A stretch of DNA of 64,000 nt from Chromobotia macracanthus (taxonomy: Eukaryota; Chordata; Actinopteri; Cypriniformes; Botiidae), in NCBI GenBank assembly GCA_036877525.1, contig JAZGTH010000062.1:6256501-6320500 (forward strand). Reading direction: 5' to 3'. Positions 1 through 12,690 of the stretch are shown here, piece after piece; position 1 is the stretch's first letter, and every line of letters starts with the position of its first letter. A model generated the notes under the pieces. It did no database searches. It saw only the letters and a program-made list of their open reading frames with translations, and was not told where the DNA came from. The translations under genes and the position numbers were made by a program.

Positions 1-3000
1 CTTAATGTTGGTTGTTCTGAGATTTCTTTTGATCAAAGCATGTTTCACGTCAGCATGCTCAAAATTCATTTTGTTATTTACAGGGCATCTGATCCAGTAA
101 ACTTTGAGTCAATAGTCCAGGGATTTATATGCTTTGTCTATCCTGCACACTGCATGTTTAGATAATCTGTTATTTGTTTTAGCAGACTGTGTTTGTGTAT
201 TGTTGTGGTCTAATTAATTCAAATAAAGATCAGATCACATTTTATGATGCAATTGTGCAGAAATCGATTGTAAAAAAAAAAAACTAATTTATTTGTAACT
301 AAGTTACCAATTAACTATTTGAATAAAACTAAATCATTAAAACACAGCCTCTAAATTGTCACATTCACTAGATTGCATTTGACATTTTGAGCACAGCTCC
401 GCATTAATCTACTGGTCTATAAATCTTACATCAGATGCTCCTAACAATTAAGCAACGTGTCGCTTCCAAAACAAAAGGAGGTAGGGAGCGAAAGAGGAAG
501 TCAGAGAAAGAGAATTATGATTCCTCCCACCACACTCTGACCTGTTTGTTCATTCATAAGGCGTTGTGTGCCGAGGTCCATAGAGAAACCAGCAGGATGT
601 TGAGCAATTAAATGCAGCATGTGCGGTTGGAATACCAATGTGTGTGATGCCAAATCCCCAAAGTCTTTGTGCCACCTGCATCATAGCCTCAGATGTACTT
701 TTCAATAATCTTTGTTTTTTTGTCACTTCTTGTTCTTTAAACATCAACTATATTTTAACTAAAGGATCACAGCAACTTTTTTTAAAGTTTTCATATGGTA
801 AGTCGTAATCAGTTCTTATTGTGGGGCAAATTCATAAAACGGTTGTTCACTATTTCAGTGAAAAAACGCTTATTTGACTAATATCTTATTTGACTAACCA
901 CCCACTTTCAATGAAAATTTTTTTACGGCTGGTTATGCTGCGTCCACAAAAGTTGGCACTAACTTGCTGGTGGTGTTACTGCCCACAGAAAGTAGACAGT
1001 ACACAGATGTTTATTTTAAAACGAACGTTTATGTGTATAATCTATTAATCACGACAGCAATTATTTGTCAGATGTTGGTCAAAAGATGTAGAAGAGCATT
1101 ACAACTAAACATATACATGCACAGTGTAGCCAAGCATATTTTTTTGCATTTTGAAATGCTGTAAATGGGTTTTTATACTGCTGGGTGTATAAAGGCTGTG
1201 GCTTTCCTATTTAATTTTGGCTGATGCTGAATATAGCTAATTAACAACAAAAACTAAATCTTATCTCCTGGTGCTTAAGCGTACAAAATGTTTGCTTTAT
1301 AAATCACAGCATCCCAGCAACGCATCACCACCTCAGATTTTAAAATGATTCTCCAGTGTGAAATTTTCAGCGGGGCGCAACAAGGCCCACTGCTGTTCAG
1401 ATTAACACACCAATTACGCACACATCCAAAACACAAACTTTCCTGCTGTCAACAAATGCTTGTCTGTGAGATTCTGTTAAATAAACAGCCGTTTCCCTAT
1501 TACATAAAGAAAGTGAGAGAGATATAGCAGTAGGACGTATGTAGAAATTAGCGGGTGGTACAAGTCAGTGCTAATTAGTGTTGTCACTGACGATTCACAA
1601 GGGCCTGTAAACAGATCTACCGGAGTGCTACAGTTTCATGCATCTCACATCACAGCATCAAAACAACCTCGCCTCAGAATTATGCAAATGGAAATTTGAT
1701 GTAAATGGATTGGTCTGTCTAAATGTCACTCTGTGGCTTTATAAATCACATAAGCAGCATCAGGCCATTCAGATCAAGGATACATGCCTTTCAAAGTGGA
1801 TTTTGAATTAAACATCCACAAACAAATGCACAATTACCTGAAGTACAATTATTATATGTTAATCAGTAATTGCATTCACTAAATTTGCTCGGTCAATTCA
1901 AGTTGCACTTTTTGCAAAATTTTAACTTGGTAATTTAGTCTTTATCTGTCGCCCCTCTGTTGCCCATTTTTCATGTGGAACACAAAAATAGTGTATTGAT
2001 ATACGATAATATACAAGTATACAACTTTGTCAGAAGTTGCTTTTTCTGCACATACTAAATATATACCAACATATGTATAACAACAAATTAGACCTATATG
2101 TCCTATATATCTCTTCTAGGGCACCAAGTGAGGCAGTATAAGAAGCTTTATTTAAAGTTTGTCTGTCCTCACACATATCCAAATGTCCAATCACCTTCTT
2201 AGCCTTGTTATCATATTGACTTACCCAGAAGCATCAAATGGCCACCAAGTGAACTCTTGAAGAGGCAAATATGACTAGACACCAGTTTTCACATTTGTGT
2301 GATGTGTGACATGGTTAGTATCCCAGGAGAGCAAAGGCACGGCATCTACTGGAAGGTTGCTGCAGGTAGCAGGGTGGCATTGACATGGTGTTGTGCGAGT
2401 GGACAGCAATACTTAGGGGTCTGCCCTTTTAAACCAGACCCCTTAAGGATCTCCACTGGAGTCCCAACACATATGTGCACACATGTAAAGATACATAGAT
2501 ACACTCCTCTCTGTTAAAGGTCACTGCTCACTGGAAAGACAGGCAGGGATAGTGATGGTTATGACATCAGCTCTGTGTTACATTCTGTTAAAGGACATAT
2601 TGCTGTATCATATATTGACGATTTAACAACTGAAATCTGAAAATGTGTATACTTTCTATAAATTATTGCAATTATTTACATGCTTTGTCTTGTAAAAGAT
2701 GTTTACATTTTCTACATTACGTTTTAAACTATATGGCTGTTGCTAGCTTGCTGCTTGGTTGCTAAGGTGTTTTGATTGGTTGCTATGGTGTTGGTGTTCT
2801 TGATAACAATTGGGGGTCAGTTAGTGACACATGCCCTCCTTCAACGCAAGTTTGCTTTTTTTTGCTGAACCATGTATAGTTTCAATGTACCAGGTTATGT
2901 TATGGGATTCCTTTTGTTTAAAAAGATTCTGGTGTGTGTGTGGCTGGGGCTTGAGTATTATGCTGCACATCTACCATGCTTGCATGAATTCGACAACCAA

Positions 3001-3105
3001 ACCATTCCCCAAGGAGAGATGAGATGTGGGTTTACAGGCAGCCAGCTAATCTGGGGAATTTGGTCTCACAAGTGGGATTTCTCATTTCTCTCTTTATCCT
3101 GACAG
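1..3105. other. 5' intron or upstream DNA, no gene seen
   Basis: No coding exon could be recognised. The exon expected just upstream of the BH domain would encode an SH3 domain (an ALYDY-like motif) and a proline-rich linker. No such sequence appears on the plus strand here, so it probably lies to the left of the window. The acceptor at 3104-3105 needs an incoming phase-1 donor, which shows that at least one further exon exists. The stretch holds short chance frames and a 'ggttgctaaggtg'-type minisatellite at 2742-2802. Confidence 0.6.
2742..2802. repeat. ggttgcta(a/t)ggtgtt minisatellite
   Basis: Degenerate tandem units of roughly 20 bases, each with the core 'ggttgctaaggtgtt' or 'ggttgctatggtgtt'. 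The type resembles short minisatellites common in teleost introns. No gene is associated with it. Confidence 0.55.
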
Positions 3106-3201
3106 GCTCCTTGGGAAAGGGAGATGTTGTGGAGCAGTGTGTTCTGGCTGACCAAACCCCAGCAGTGGTGCTCAGGCTGACAGAGGCTCTGGAGAGACAG
3201 G
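3106..3201 (+). CDS. pik3r3: pik3r3 long-form exon: start of BH (RhoGAP-like) domain
   Basis: Internal coding exon of 96 bases. The acceptor is a pyrimidine-rich run ending 'cctgacag', and the donor is 'cagg|gtgag'. It enters in phase 1 (two bases complete a codon begun in the previous exon) and leaves in phase 1. The encoded peptide includes SLGKGDVVEQC and then LADQTPAVVLRLTEALERQ. These align without gaps to the first helix of the p85-alpha BH domain ([20 protein letters not shown]...). In p85 the BH domain binds small GTPases such as Rac and Cdc42 and has been linked to Rab GAP activity and PTEN binding; whether this protein does the same is inference. The upstream exon, expected to carry SH3, is not in the window. 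Because the exon is phase 1-1, skipping it would keep the frame. Confidence 0.85.
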
Positions 3202-3521
3202 GTGAGTTTACCACTCCCCCTCAATCTAATTTCATTCTTTGAATTAAGTCAAACACTAAATCTTGCAGTTAATGGGTCTAATAAATAAGTCCTGTCATTA
3301 CAGGAATGTCTTATGATGTTATAGTTCCTGTAGATTTTGTACATTTGGTCGGATGTTTACGTATTTGTACATTGGTAATATCATACAGTAGTATTTTTTG
3401 CAGTACTATGTACAGTAAATGCCATAATCATATCATGCAGTGTCATGGTATTCAAAATACCATGTTATTTTAATCTGATCTCTGATCTCATCTGACCTTT
3501 GAACTCTGTCCTGTGCTCAAG
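3202..3521 (+). other. pik3r3: intron between BH exons 1 and 2
   Basis: Short 320-base intron with gtgag donor and 'tgctcaag' acceptor. It contains a palindromic 'ccatgg/ggtattcaaaatacc' patch around 3420-3470, like other 'tggtattaccatgg' fragments in the window. Nothing else is seen. Confidence 0.75.
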
Positions 3522-3599
3522 GCTGGGAGAATGAGCCATTGTATCGGACCACGCAAACCTCGACTGGACCACCAGAATTATACCAGGCTTTAGAAACAG
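3522..3599 (+). CDS. pik3r3: pik3r3 long-form exon: BH domain, conserved LYRT arginine
   Basis: Internal exon of 78 bases (26 codons, phase 1-1), flanked by a 'gctcaag' acceptor and 'acag|gtcagt' donor. The spliced peptide begins at the split Gly codon, WENEPLYRTTQTSTG, and continues PPELYQALET. It corresponds to p85-alpha GLECSTLYRTQSSSN...ELRQLLD. The Arg of LYRT occupies the position of the RhoGAP arginine finger (R151 of p85-alpha by my recollection) and is retained here. Even so, p85-type BH domains are generally described as poor Rho GAPs. The reading frame is open and meets the neighbouring exon without any missing residues against p85-alpha, which supports a working exon rather than a relic. 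Confidence 0.88.
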
Positions 3600-4067
3600 G
3601 TCAGTAATAATTTAAATGTTTACCAGTGGTTTATCCTGTAAATAATGTCCAAAGTGTAATTTGCCATATGCACACGGATTTATAAATAAACAGCAGTTTA
3701 TTTAACAATGGATAGTTTACCTGATTTCACTCACTTCAGTGGCTTAACTGAACTAAAGCTATTATTCTGTTTTAAGTGAATGAATGAGATATAAGTTATT
3801 CAGACATCAGAATGAAATTATAAAAAGTTTTTAAATTTTTAAAAAGTGTTTATGTGAAAATATAAAATTCAAATGTAATATTTGTAAGTTAAAAGCACAG
3901 AGGTAAGTGCTTGTCAACACTGAATATGCAGGGCACTGCTTTAAAAGTTTGCAAAGTTTAGCTGAAGTTCATATTTCACACCACAAGGGAGTGCTCTGGC
4001 TCTGCACTTTTTTTGGGAGTAGCAGCTTCCCAAAAAAACTTATTACTATTGTTGGATAAGATGACGA

Positions 4068-4382
4068 ATACACACACACTTTGTATATGTGCTTTGTGGG
4101 AACCACATGTTTCCATAGACATAATGACTTTATACTGTACAAACTGAATATTCTACCCCCTAACCCTCACCCTACCCCTAAACCTAACCCTCACAGAAAC
4201 CGTTTTGCATTTTTACATTTTCAAAAAAGCATCATTTAGTATGTTTATTAAATAATTTCCCTCATGGGGACTGCTAACTGGTCCCCACAATGTAGGTGTG
4301 TGTGACTTTTACCATCGTTATGGGGACATTTGGTCCCCACAATGGTAGAAAAACAAGCCCCCCACACACACACACACACACA
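4068..4382. repeat. 'tggggacatttggtccccac' interspersed repeat with CA ends
   Basis: AT/CA-rich element bearing 'ccatagacataatgactttatactg', a run of 'cctaaccct/cctaaacct' units, a 'cattttcaaaaaagcat' body, and 'ggggacatttggtccccac'. It begins and ends in CA microsatellite. The same type recurs, mostly in the opposite orientation, near 42080-42680 and 45640-45945. I recall this as an abundant cyprinid repeat but cannot give its class. Confidence 0.6.
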
Positions 4383-4630
4383 CGTTGGCATATGTGGTTT
4401 ATGAGGACTCACCGTAGGTGTAATGGTTTTATAATTCTATCCCCAAAAACCATTTTGTAATATAAAATTCACAATTTATATTTGTATATTTTTAAATGAT
4501 TATATTTGTTTTTTTAAACTATTTTGTTTATGAGGACACAGGGAGTGTCCCCATATATGTGTATGGTGAGGATAAACCACAAATTCAGTTTTTCCAAACT
4601 TAGAATTTTATTGTGTTTTAAGGAGGGTGT
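4383..4630. repeat. Second, diverged 'tttatgaggac' repeat unit
   Basis: Adjoins the previous repeat and carries 'ggtttatgaggac' near both ends and 'gtccccatatatgtgtatgg'. A 23-base stretch, 'catatatgtgtatggtgagg' plus 'ata', occurs at about 4552 and again at about 4965. This points to a tandem or nested insertion of related units. Confidence 0.5.
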
Positions 4631-5113
4631 GTGACAGAGATTGTACTGTTAATGCAGGTATATATAATATGGTTTAACAAGACAGACACTACACCCGCAC
4701 ATCTGCTCATATGTATAGGACATGTATGCACTGTTCAAGCCTGAGCAATCTTATAAATTATTTGCAGAATGACAGTGACACACGGGCACAAGCATGACTT
4801 GAGGATATGTTCATGTCACGTTCTTGAAGTACATACACACTCTCACGCATGCACGAGCAAATCCATAATGGGGCAAAGGGTCCTTACGAATTACTACACG
4901 TGTTTTGCAGTATATGTATTCTGACACATAAGCACACCTATTTATCCTACCTTAATTGAGGAACATATATGTGTATGGTGAGGATATAGGCAGATGATGA
5001 CTGACTGCATTCATATTTGTTTTCCATGTCAATTATTGTTTTATTTGAGCTCATTTGTGTGTTTTGGGTCATTGTTGTGTTGCATGGTCAAAAAAACCTT
5101 TATACAGGATCAT

Positions 5114-5140
5114 GTATACAGTGGTGCGCAAAAGTCTGAG
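5114..5140 (+). repeat. 'cagtg.tgcgcaaaagtctgag' repeat fragment
   Basis: Related to the motifs at 13723 and 29213. Transposon-end-like motifs of this kind ('cagtactgtgcaaaagtctt') are common in fish. No transposase frame is nearby. Confidence 0.4.
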
Positions 5141-6893
5141 ATCTGTGTAATTTAAACCTAGAAATAAATAGAAGGATTTTAGGATTGTGATAATTTTCAA
5201 ACAAAGAAATCTAAAATTAAAAAAAATGTATTTGATAATATACATACATATACACACACACATACATATAAACATACAAGTAATTCATAATAATTCATCA
5301 ATAATTCCAGATAAAGTCTAACCTTTGACTGGAATTAACAACATTAAGCCGATCATACAAGATTTATCCAGTGCCCATTTCCTGTAGTTATATAACGGGT
5401 TACATACGCATTGTGGAAATACTCGCGCCATTTCACTCTCATCAGTGTTTTGGCAGACACGCACTATGGTTGCCATTTAAGAGCCCAGCCAAGAAGCAGC
5501 GAAGTCCAGTGGCCACTAAAATCTAAAGACAGCATTACATCACCCGTGCTAGAGCTTCCGCTAACCAACTGCCGATTTGTGGATCAACAGTGTGTTGTCA
5601 TAGAGATGCCAAGCTGTTCTAGCCGCAGGGTTACATATTTTAGAGATGCATCCTTTTCTAAATAGGAAAGCGAGAGGTACTCATGTAGGAGGCAGAGAGG
5701 AGCTGCTAGAGAAATGACTCATGATTCAGGTGCATTAAAATTGACAAGTGCACACACTGTAAATTCCAGCTGATGAACAAGAAGGATTGGCAAATATTTG
5801 CTTGCATGCATAAATATGTACATTTGGTATACAGTAAAAGCATACATACATGGCATGTATACACACATACAGAGCTGACGATAAACGAAAACCAGCTCCA
5901 GTTTCCCTGGATACAGTGACAGGCATAAATAGAATCCAGCTGACCTGTGCCCACTCGACAACACACCATCAACTCTTTAATTTGTTGACTTCTTGTTCAT
6001 TTATTTATTCTCTCATTTATCATCATCCTATTTTTCCTCCTTTCCTGTGTGAGAGAAGCTGAGATCAGCAAAACACAAATTAAAAACACTGTTCTCATCT
6101 TCCACACTTCCTGCTCTCCTATTGGCTGACAATGATGTCATCCCATCTCATATGCAATAGTCAATAACCTATTAGAGTCCAGTGTTTTACAGTCAGCTTG
6201 GGCAGAAGGACTTCTGCCGCTTGAGCTCCTCCGCACCCTTTGTTTTATTGGAGTCTTTTAGCTAACATCTTGATTAACACACCAGTGTACTCAGCCCTAA
6301 AGTCCTCAAGATTTCAGAAGGGAGAGGGTTCAGTGCTCCCAGGAGCACTTTGTGTTGCATGCGGTGTTAATAATTGTTTTTCACTGCAAACGATGCTAAT
6401 GTCTTTTCTCCTGCCTATAAATGAAGACATCCCATTTATAGACTGCAGAAATGCATCCATTTGCGCATATTAAGTTTATATGGCCTGAGTTTTCATGTCC
6501 ATAAAGGTACCCCGGGAGTCAGTGGAAATTATGTATTAAAAAAGTTTAGAACTATTTTAAAGAACATATGCCTATTATCTATTAAGCATTATATAATGTT
6601 TGTTAGTGCAAGTAATGGTAAGGCTTCTAAAAGTTAGTTCAAAGTTTCCTGAACAAATCTAGCCTATTTTTTTACTGTGGTCAGTTGGCAGAATGTCTGG
6701 GTGGGAGTTCCTAGGTTTGTTTAAATAACATAACGTGGGTTTATAATGTGTGACACGTACATTGGTATAATATTAACAGTAAACACAATCCATTATTACT
6801 CAAACTATGTATAAGCATGTCATTCAGCTGTTTTGATTGGTCACACGTACACTTGTACAGACTTGCTGTAGGTTTGCTCACCTTTCTGCAGGA

Positions 6894-7349
6894 TTACACG
6901 GGCCTTACTAGTTTAGTTTTTACACCCACTTTACTTTCAGATGCAGTTAGTTTGTTCCCTTTTAGTCCATCTGTCTCTATTCTGCAGATACAGCCTGGTA
7001 GGTGATCACTAGCTATGATGTCATCTCCTAACACTCTCTCTTTTGTAGTTACTCCTGTACTGACTCCCCCCCTTTTGAGTTTTAAAATTTCCTGACAGAG
7101 ATGTTCCAATCGATTCCTCCAGTATGGTAGAACAGAAGTGTCGGACGGCGGTGTCGCTTTGTTCCTAGTGCTGTGAATTTGAATGTTGATGACTGGGCCT
7201 CTTTTAAGATGCTCACACTCACACTTTTGTGGCCAGTGAGTTGATGCTTTGCCAGCAACAGAGTTAACCCACTGAAACACAGCTATATGTAGGTATAAAT
7301 CTATAGGATGAACAACCAGTCGAATGCACAAATGTAAGCATAGCTGCAC
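6894..7349 (-). other. Unassigned 151-codon open frame (longest in window)
   Basis: Open for 151 codons on the strand opposite to pik3r3, inside its 12-kb intron. The predicted peptide has no signal peptide, membrane segment or motif that I recognise. It has a Cys/His-containing N-terminal part (CLHLCIR, HWPQKCECEHL) and a Lys/Arg/Glu-rich middle (WRNRLEHLCQEILKLKRGG) that could be helical. No promoter, start context or splice partner is evident. It could be a decayed retroelement fragment, an unrecognised exon, or chance. I favour a decayed repeat or chance. Confidence 0.15.
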
Positions 7350-8395
7350 TCCACTTATTCACTTATTCACACACACACCCTCAGACAAATGCTGAGTAAT
7401 GCATGAGCTCTCACTGCTTTCAATTATTACAAAGGAACAAACAAGAACGTTTAGAACAACCTCTTTTTGGAGACATTCTAAAAGTTGCAGTACATCTTCA
7501 CAGTGCACTGAAATAAGAGCTGCGTCTCTTTATAACTGAACACCCTTGATTACCAGCACATTATATAATTGGCAGAGCTCTGTTTCCTCGCTGTCAAATG
7601 CCAGTGTTGTATCATCTCTATTTTTCCACTCGCTCTCTAATTTCCCTCTTCTCCTTTTCATTTCTCCATTTTCATTTACATCCTCTCTCTCTCTCTTTTT
7701 ATCTCCTCAAAGACTTGATTAGACGGAGGTACATGATGCTCAGTGCCAGACCACAGCTAAATGACATTTTGAGCCTATAGCAGCTTAAACCCAGTATCAA
7801 CATACAAGTCTTTCTTATGCTTCAGTCCCTTTCAATACTTCACATTCATTTGCTTATTTGTCTTCCCTCATTTGGACAATTTTAATAATTTTAGACTCAT
7901 GTCATCTATTATCGAAGCTGAAACAAATTTTCTCTTCAGCAGGTCAGGAAGAATAATTTTATATAATTAAGGTTTTCTTTGCTTAGGTGCCGTCTTTGAA
8001 TTTTATGAGATTAGATTTGTTTAATGACCTGCAGCTTCGGTTCAGTCTCAAACGTCCCTCCACTATCTGTTCTGACTCACCATGTCCTTGCTTTTTGAGC
8101 TTGAAGTGTTTACATCTCCCCCTCATTTTTTACACTCATCACCTTCTCTCCATGCGTGCTCGCACGTACACAAATGCACGCTCACCGTAATCTTGTCCCA
8201 CCCCAGAGGGTAAACAGTGGCATGCCACAGGCAGCCTGAACTGAACTGTTGCACATTACTAATATCCACATTTGTGAGTGTTTACACAAGAAAGGTGGCA
8301 GGCCGATGGGCGAGACTGTTATTGTGGCACTTAAATTCTTATTTTAGTCTACAAAGAAATTGCAGCACAGACCAGAATGAAAGACGCTACAGTTT

Positions 8396-8470
8396 TAGTA
8401 TACCCATAAATAAAAATTCTGTCATCATTTACTCACCATGTCTTTTGAAAGATGTAGTACTTTTTTAATG
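8396..8470 (+). repeat. 'attctgtcatcatttactcacc' repeat fragment
   Basis: Matches the 5' part of the abundant fish element that typically begins 'atagttcacccaaaaatg' and continues with 'aaaattctgtcatcatttac'. The part seen here is 'ataaaaattctgtcatcatt' followed by 'tactcacc'. It is one of several copies in this window. Confidence 0.6.
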
Positions 8471-10429
8471 TATTTCAGAATGTGTATAGTAGAATCTCCA
8501 AGCTGATATTTTACATACAGTATAATAGTAGAATAGTGAATAATAAAGTTAGTTGGATAATCACTGCAGTTTTGGTCTTTTCCTTTGACAAAAATATCAT
8601 TGGCTTTACAAGAATTTGAATAAAGTCCTGTAGTTGAATAAAATAGCTTTTTTTAAGCCTGGTTCCAATCCACTTTTATTCTAAACATTCTTCAGAACCT
8701 CTATATTGTTTTCCTCAAAAAAAGGAAATTCGTACAGGTATGGAATGATATATGGGTTAAGAAATGATGACAGATTTCCCCTTTGGGTGAAAAATCCTCA
8801 AGGTCCTTGACATTACAAAATATGTGAATGTGCATGAAATATGCTTTCTGCTCACTTTTTGATGTCACTTTTTGTAGATGCAATCACAGTGCCAACAGAT
8901 ATTTATATTTATAAGCATAATCATCTTACAATTTATGCTGTAATTTACAGCGTTTTACACCAATACTATAAAAATGTTTTGGGGTCTGTGAACCATAAAT
9001 GAGGTGAATAAGTTCAGTTCTGTGAGGAATATGGCCCCATCGCCCCGGACACTGTGGGCCTTGCGGTCACACTGGAATGAAGTCTGTCATCTCTGAAGCT
9101 ATTTTCCCTTTTCTGTTCCTAAAGGTCGCGCTTTACTGAAACAGCCCTCTGACAAAACACACTGACAAAACAACTAACACACAACATCAAAGCTAATGGT
9201 AACGCAGCATGCAGCAACCATATTTTGAGGAAAATTTAATTGCCCAAATGTTGCTCTTTCAGGGGACTTACTGAAGTTCTCAGTTATGTTTTTGTTAAAT
9301 AATGTATAAGCTTTGTCCTAGATATCCTCATAAAATTGCTCAGCAAAAGTACAGACACAAATGAGGCAATTGTTGACATACGATAACAGTATAAAGTTAT
9401 ACAACTAGTTTGGATTGCATAGCAGAGATATTTTCAGGTCATATTGAAATCTTTTTTTTTTAGTTTGATTGCAGACTCTTGGCAATTCTGAGCAAAGTTT
9501 GAGACATTGATGAGATCTTTTTTTGTATTTTCTAGGGACACTTTTCTCTAGAGCACAAAAAGCAATAAAACAATTGGGGACTAAGGCTTTTTAAACATTT
9601 CAAAAAGAACTATAAAATATCTTTAAAGTATCAGAAGACTTGGTTCTAGTCTCCTTATGTATTCCACCAAAAAGAATTTCAAATTGGCTTAGGATGGCGT
9701 GAGAGGAAGTAAAAAGTGACAAACACTTTAAATAAGTAATAAATAGTGACACTTTTTGAGTGAATCTCCTTCAGCCAGCACACATCTTCCAGAGGGACAC
9801 AAAAACCCATTCACAAAGCACTGAATCGCCATAACCACAGTGCATATCCTCAAAGGCTTTCTGTGTCAAAATAGATCAGCTGAGCAGACAGTTGCTAAAA
9901 TCCATGAGATTTGAAAAGCTTTACTTAAACATAAAGCTGGTGTTGTTTTAAATAAACTGTGAGGCTGACTGACCCTGTGAAGGGTGTGGATATTCTCCAT
10001 GCAGAAGGGCCTTAAATGCCCCTGTGCATGTCCTCTTTCAGCCCAGTGTCTGAATGCCTTTTTCTGTTTGTACCCACAAATACCATAAACAAAAGCCTCT
10101 GGGACTCTCGTGTTGCTTCAGAGAGTTGCTGGTGACAGGAAGATAGAAGAGGTCTCATAGAAGTTGGAGCAAGAGATCAAGGGACGTGTCAGGTTAGAGT
10201 AGGACAGGGACGGGGACAGCAACCCTAAGGGTTAAAGAAGGCTTAGTAGAGCATGCTTCCACACAGTGTTAGTCTGTCTGTGTGGCTTAATGTGCACATG
10301 CAAAGCCAGAAAGTGTCCTGGACAGGGGGAGGTATGCACGGTTCCTGTCCAGATTGGCACCACACACCTGTAATTCTGGAAAAAGTGTCATCAATATGAG
10401 GGCCCTGCTGAACAACTTTGTAAACCGGC

Positions 10430-10632
10430 CTAAGTTGGTTTGCTGGTCTACAGCTGGTCTCCCAGCCTGGCCGAGCTAGTGTTCAGCTAGTTTAGATGGT
10501 CTGCATGTTAATTTCCCAGCCTGACCAGATGACAAATGCAAAAATAAAATCTTTAAACATGTAAACCAGACCAGCCCGGCAAGACCAGTTTAGACCATCA
10601 AAACACCCTACAGTAAGCTGGTTTAAGTGTTT
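10430..10632. repeat. Foldback 'agctggtttaagctggtc'-type repeat
   Basis: The left half is rich in 'ctggtct/agctggtctcccagcctgg', and the right half in the complements 'aaaccagaccagcccgg' and 'gaccagtttagaccatc', ending 'aagctggtttaag'. The imperfect inverted symmetry fits a foldback (MITE-like) teleost element. Confidence 0.55.
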
Positions 10633-12347
10633 TTTTCAGAATAGGCTGTTATCTTTGCAAGTCTATTATTGGTTTGTTTTATTGAACTAGATCTTGGCTG
10701 AAGTGGGCTGCATTTTGGTATTCATGATCAGAGTTTTAAAATGCTGGTTCATATGAGGAGATCAGAGTGTGATGCGGCGTGAAGTCATGCAGGAAACGCT
10801 TTAATGTGTGGGTGAAAATTCAAGTGAGTCAAGTGGAGAGAAAGAAAATGAGGGAAAAATCCAAATCCATTTCTGTCACAGTGTTAAAGCTTCATATCAC
10901 AATGCAGCACACAGTCAAACATTCCTTGTGCACACACCAACCACAATTCTAACTTTGAGGAATACAATTCTTTATCTAGATGATTTATCTCCATTCTTTA
11001 TCTGGATTTACATGATGAAGGTGCTCACATATAGTTTTCTTATGCTATTACACATAACTGAATATCTGTGGTTTATTTCTTTAAAATCTCCCCTCTTCAC
11101 ACTCCAGCAAAAACTTACTTGAAATCTGTGTTTAATTACTTAACAACAGCTTTAAAAGAAAATTGATTAATGGTCCCATACAGAAATCTGATATATGGAA
11201 ATATATTTAAAGCACATATGTTATATGTAAGTATTGTTTTATATAAATAATATGTATAGATTTCACAGATAGATGTATGTAGGTAAAAATATCTATATAA
11301 GTAAAATATGTGTTATGTTCTCTGTTTTAATGTATCTTTACGCCTTAAAGAGTGCAATTACTAATATATATAAATTCTAACTTTATATATTTATATATAC
11401 TGTTTGGCCATATTTCTATATGGGACTGAGATATGTTTGGACCAGCATATGGTGATATAGTGGTTTCAAAACCTCAAGCAAGTTATGTGTCCTTGCAAAA
11501 CTGCATGATTAGATTTCAAAGTGCAGGCTGTGTGCTTCTCTCAAATGAATGTCACCTGACATCTCAGTGTTATTTAGCACAGGCCAAACAACCAGCCAAG
11601 CTGAGGCCAATGTCCTTCCTTTCCCTGACTAGTAGAAATTTAAAAAATCTACCAAGCAAATATGCTCTAATTTCATCTCTATTCTCCATGGAGCTAATGT
11701 ACTTAAACCTGCTTCTTGATTTAGAGTCTCATGACATTTTGACAGCCGTTCCTTTTTACGCTGCACAGTCACAGCTTTCACCATTGTGAGTAAGATGGGC
11801 TGTCTGCATGGCACAGCACAGTGAAAGATGAGATAATGCGACAAATGGAATTATGGTCAACTGCCTAATTCCCTTAGGTAGAAAAAAGCACCACTGTTTC
11901 TCACTTATCCACGGTTTTCCGACCATTTTATCAGGACCACCATTAGCTTTAATCTTTGTTATTAGATTTGGTGTGATAAGTTCTCTGGAAATAATTTGAT
12001 CATTTGACTTTCTTTTCTCTTTCAATTGTCCTGCTGGAGTGGAGCGTGAATGAATTAAGAGGTTGTTTTCATTCTTGCGGAGTACAATGGCTTAACTGTT
12101 AATTGTCCAGTATAATATCTGTTTAATAATTCCGTTTCAGAGTTTTCCTTAGTTGTGTAAGTATTTTAACTGCTTGATGTATTAAAAAAAATACCTTTGT
12201 GTAGTTTAAGTAGAATTTTTCCCTGGTTTAATATTATAGTCTGAAACAAATTAAAGTTGGCAATTAACTCATTTAATAAAACTCACTTCCTGTTTAATTT
12301 TCCGAGTGTTTTGCTCATATTTATTCCTATTGTTTTGTTTATACAGC

Positions 12348-12428
12348 TAAAGGAATATTTGACCCAAAGTGAGAAAATGGGTAAATTATGACAGATTTTT
12401 TATTTTTGTGTATACTATTCCTTTAAGG
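12348..12428. repeat. Short inverted-repeat element (81 bp MITE-like)
   Basis: Starts 'taaaggaatatttgaccc' and ends 'tactattcctttaag', so its termini are inverted copies. The interior includes 'aaattatgacagattttt'. It looks like an internally deleted copy of the 'gttcaccc' family. Confidence 0.6.
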
Positions 12429-12469
12429 TTAAGATTGTTTTTTCTGATTTTGTATCTGTGTGTTGACTG

Positions 12470-12690
12470 TTGGCCTTTGTTGGGTTATTGTCAATATGTG
12501 TCTGTCTGAAGGTGAGTCTGAGTTCTCCAGCTCAAGGTTTATTCCTCATCTGCTTAAACATCTTGGGTAGTTTTTTATTCTTAAAACTGTTGCTTTTGGC
12601 CTGCTCACTGGGGGTTTGGAAAGGCAAGATTCTTTGTAAAGCTGCTTTGGAACAATATGCATTGAGAATGCTGTACAAATAAATTAAATT
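12470..12690 (+). repeat. 3' tail of an interspersed fish repeat
   Basis: Contains 'ttctccagctcaaggttt' and ends 'aaagctgctttggaacaata' then 'tgcattgagaatgctgtacaaataaatt'. The terminal motif recurs shortened at about 47041-47090 (aaagctgctttaaaaacact, atataaataaat). This is typical of abundant teleost repeat 3' ends; the class is not determined. Confidence 0.5.

Noticed and set aside
4155..4195. 'cctaaccct' runs resembling interstitial telomere repeats
   Set aside because: The units are irregular (ctaaccct, caccct, cctaaacct) and sit in the middle of a known-type interspersed repeat, so they are part of that element and not telomeric DNA.
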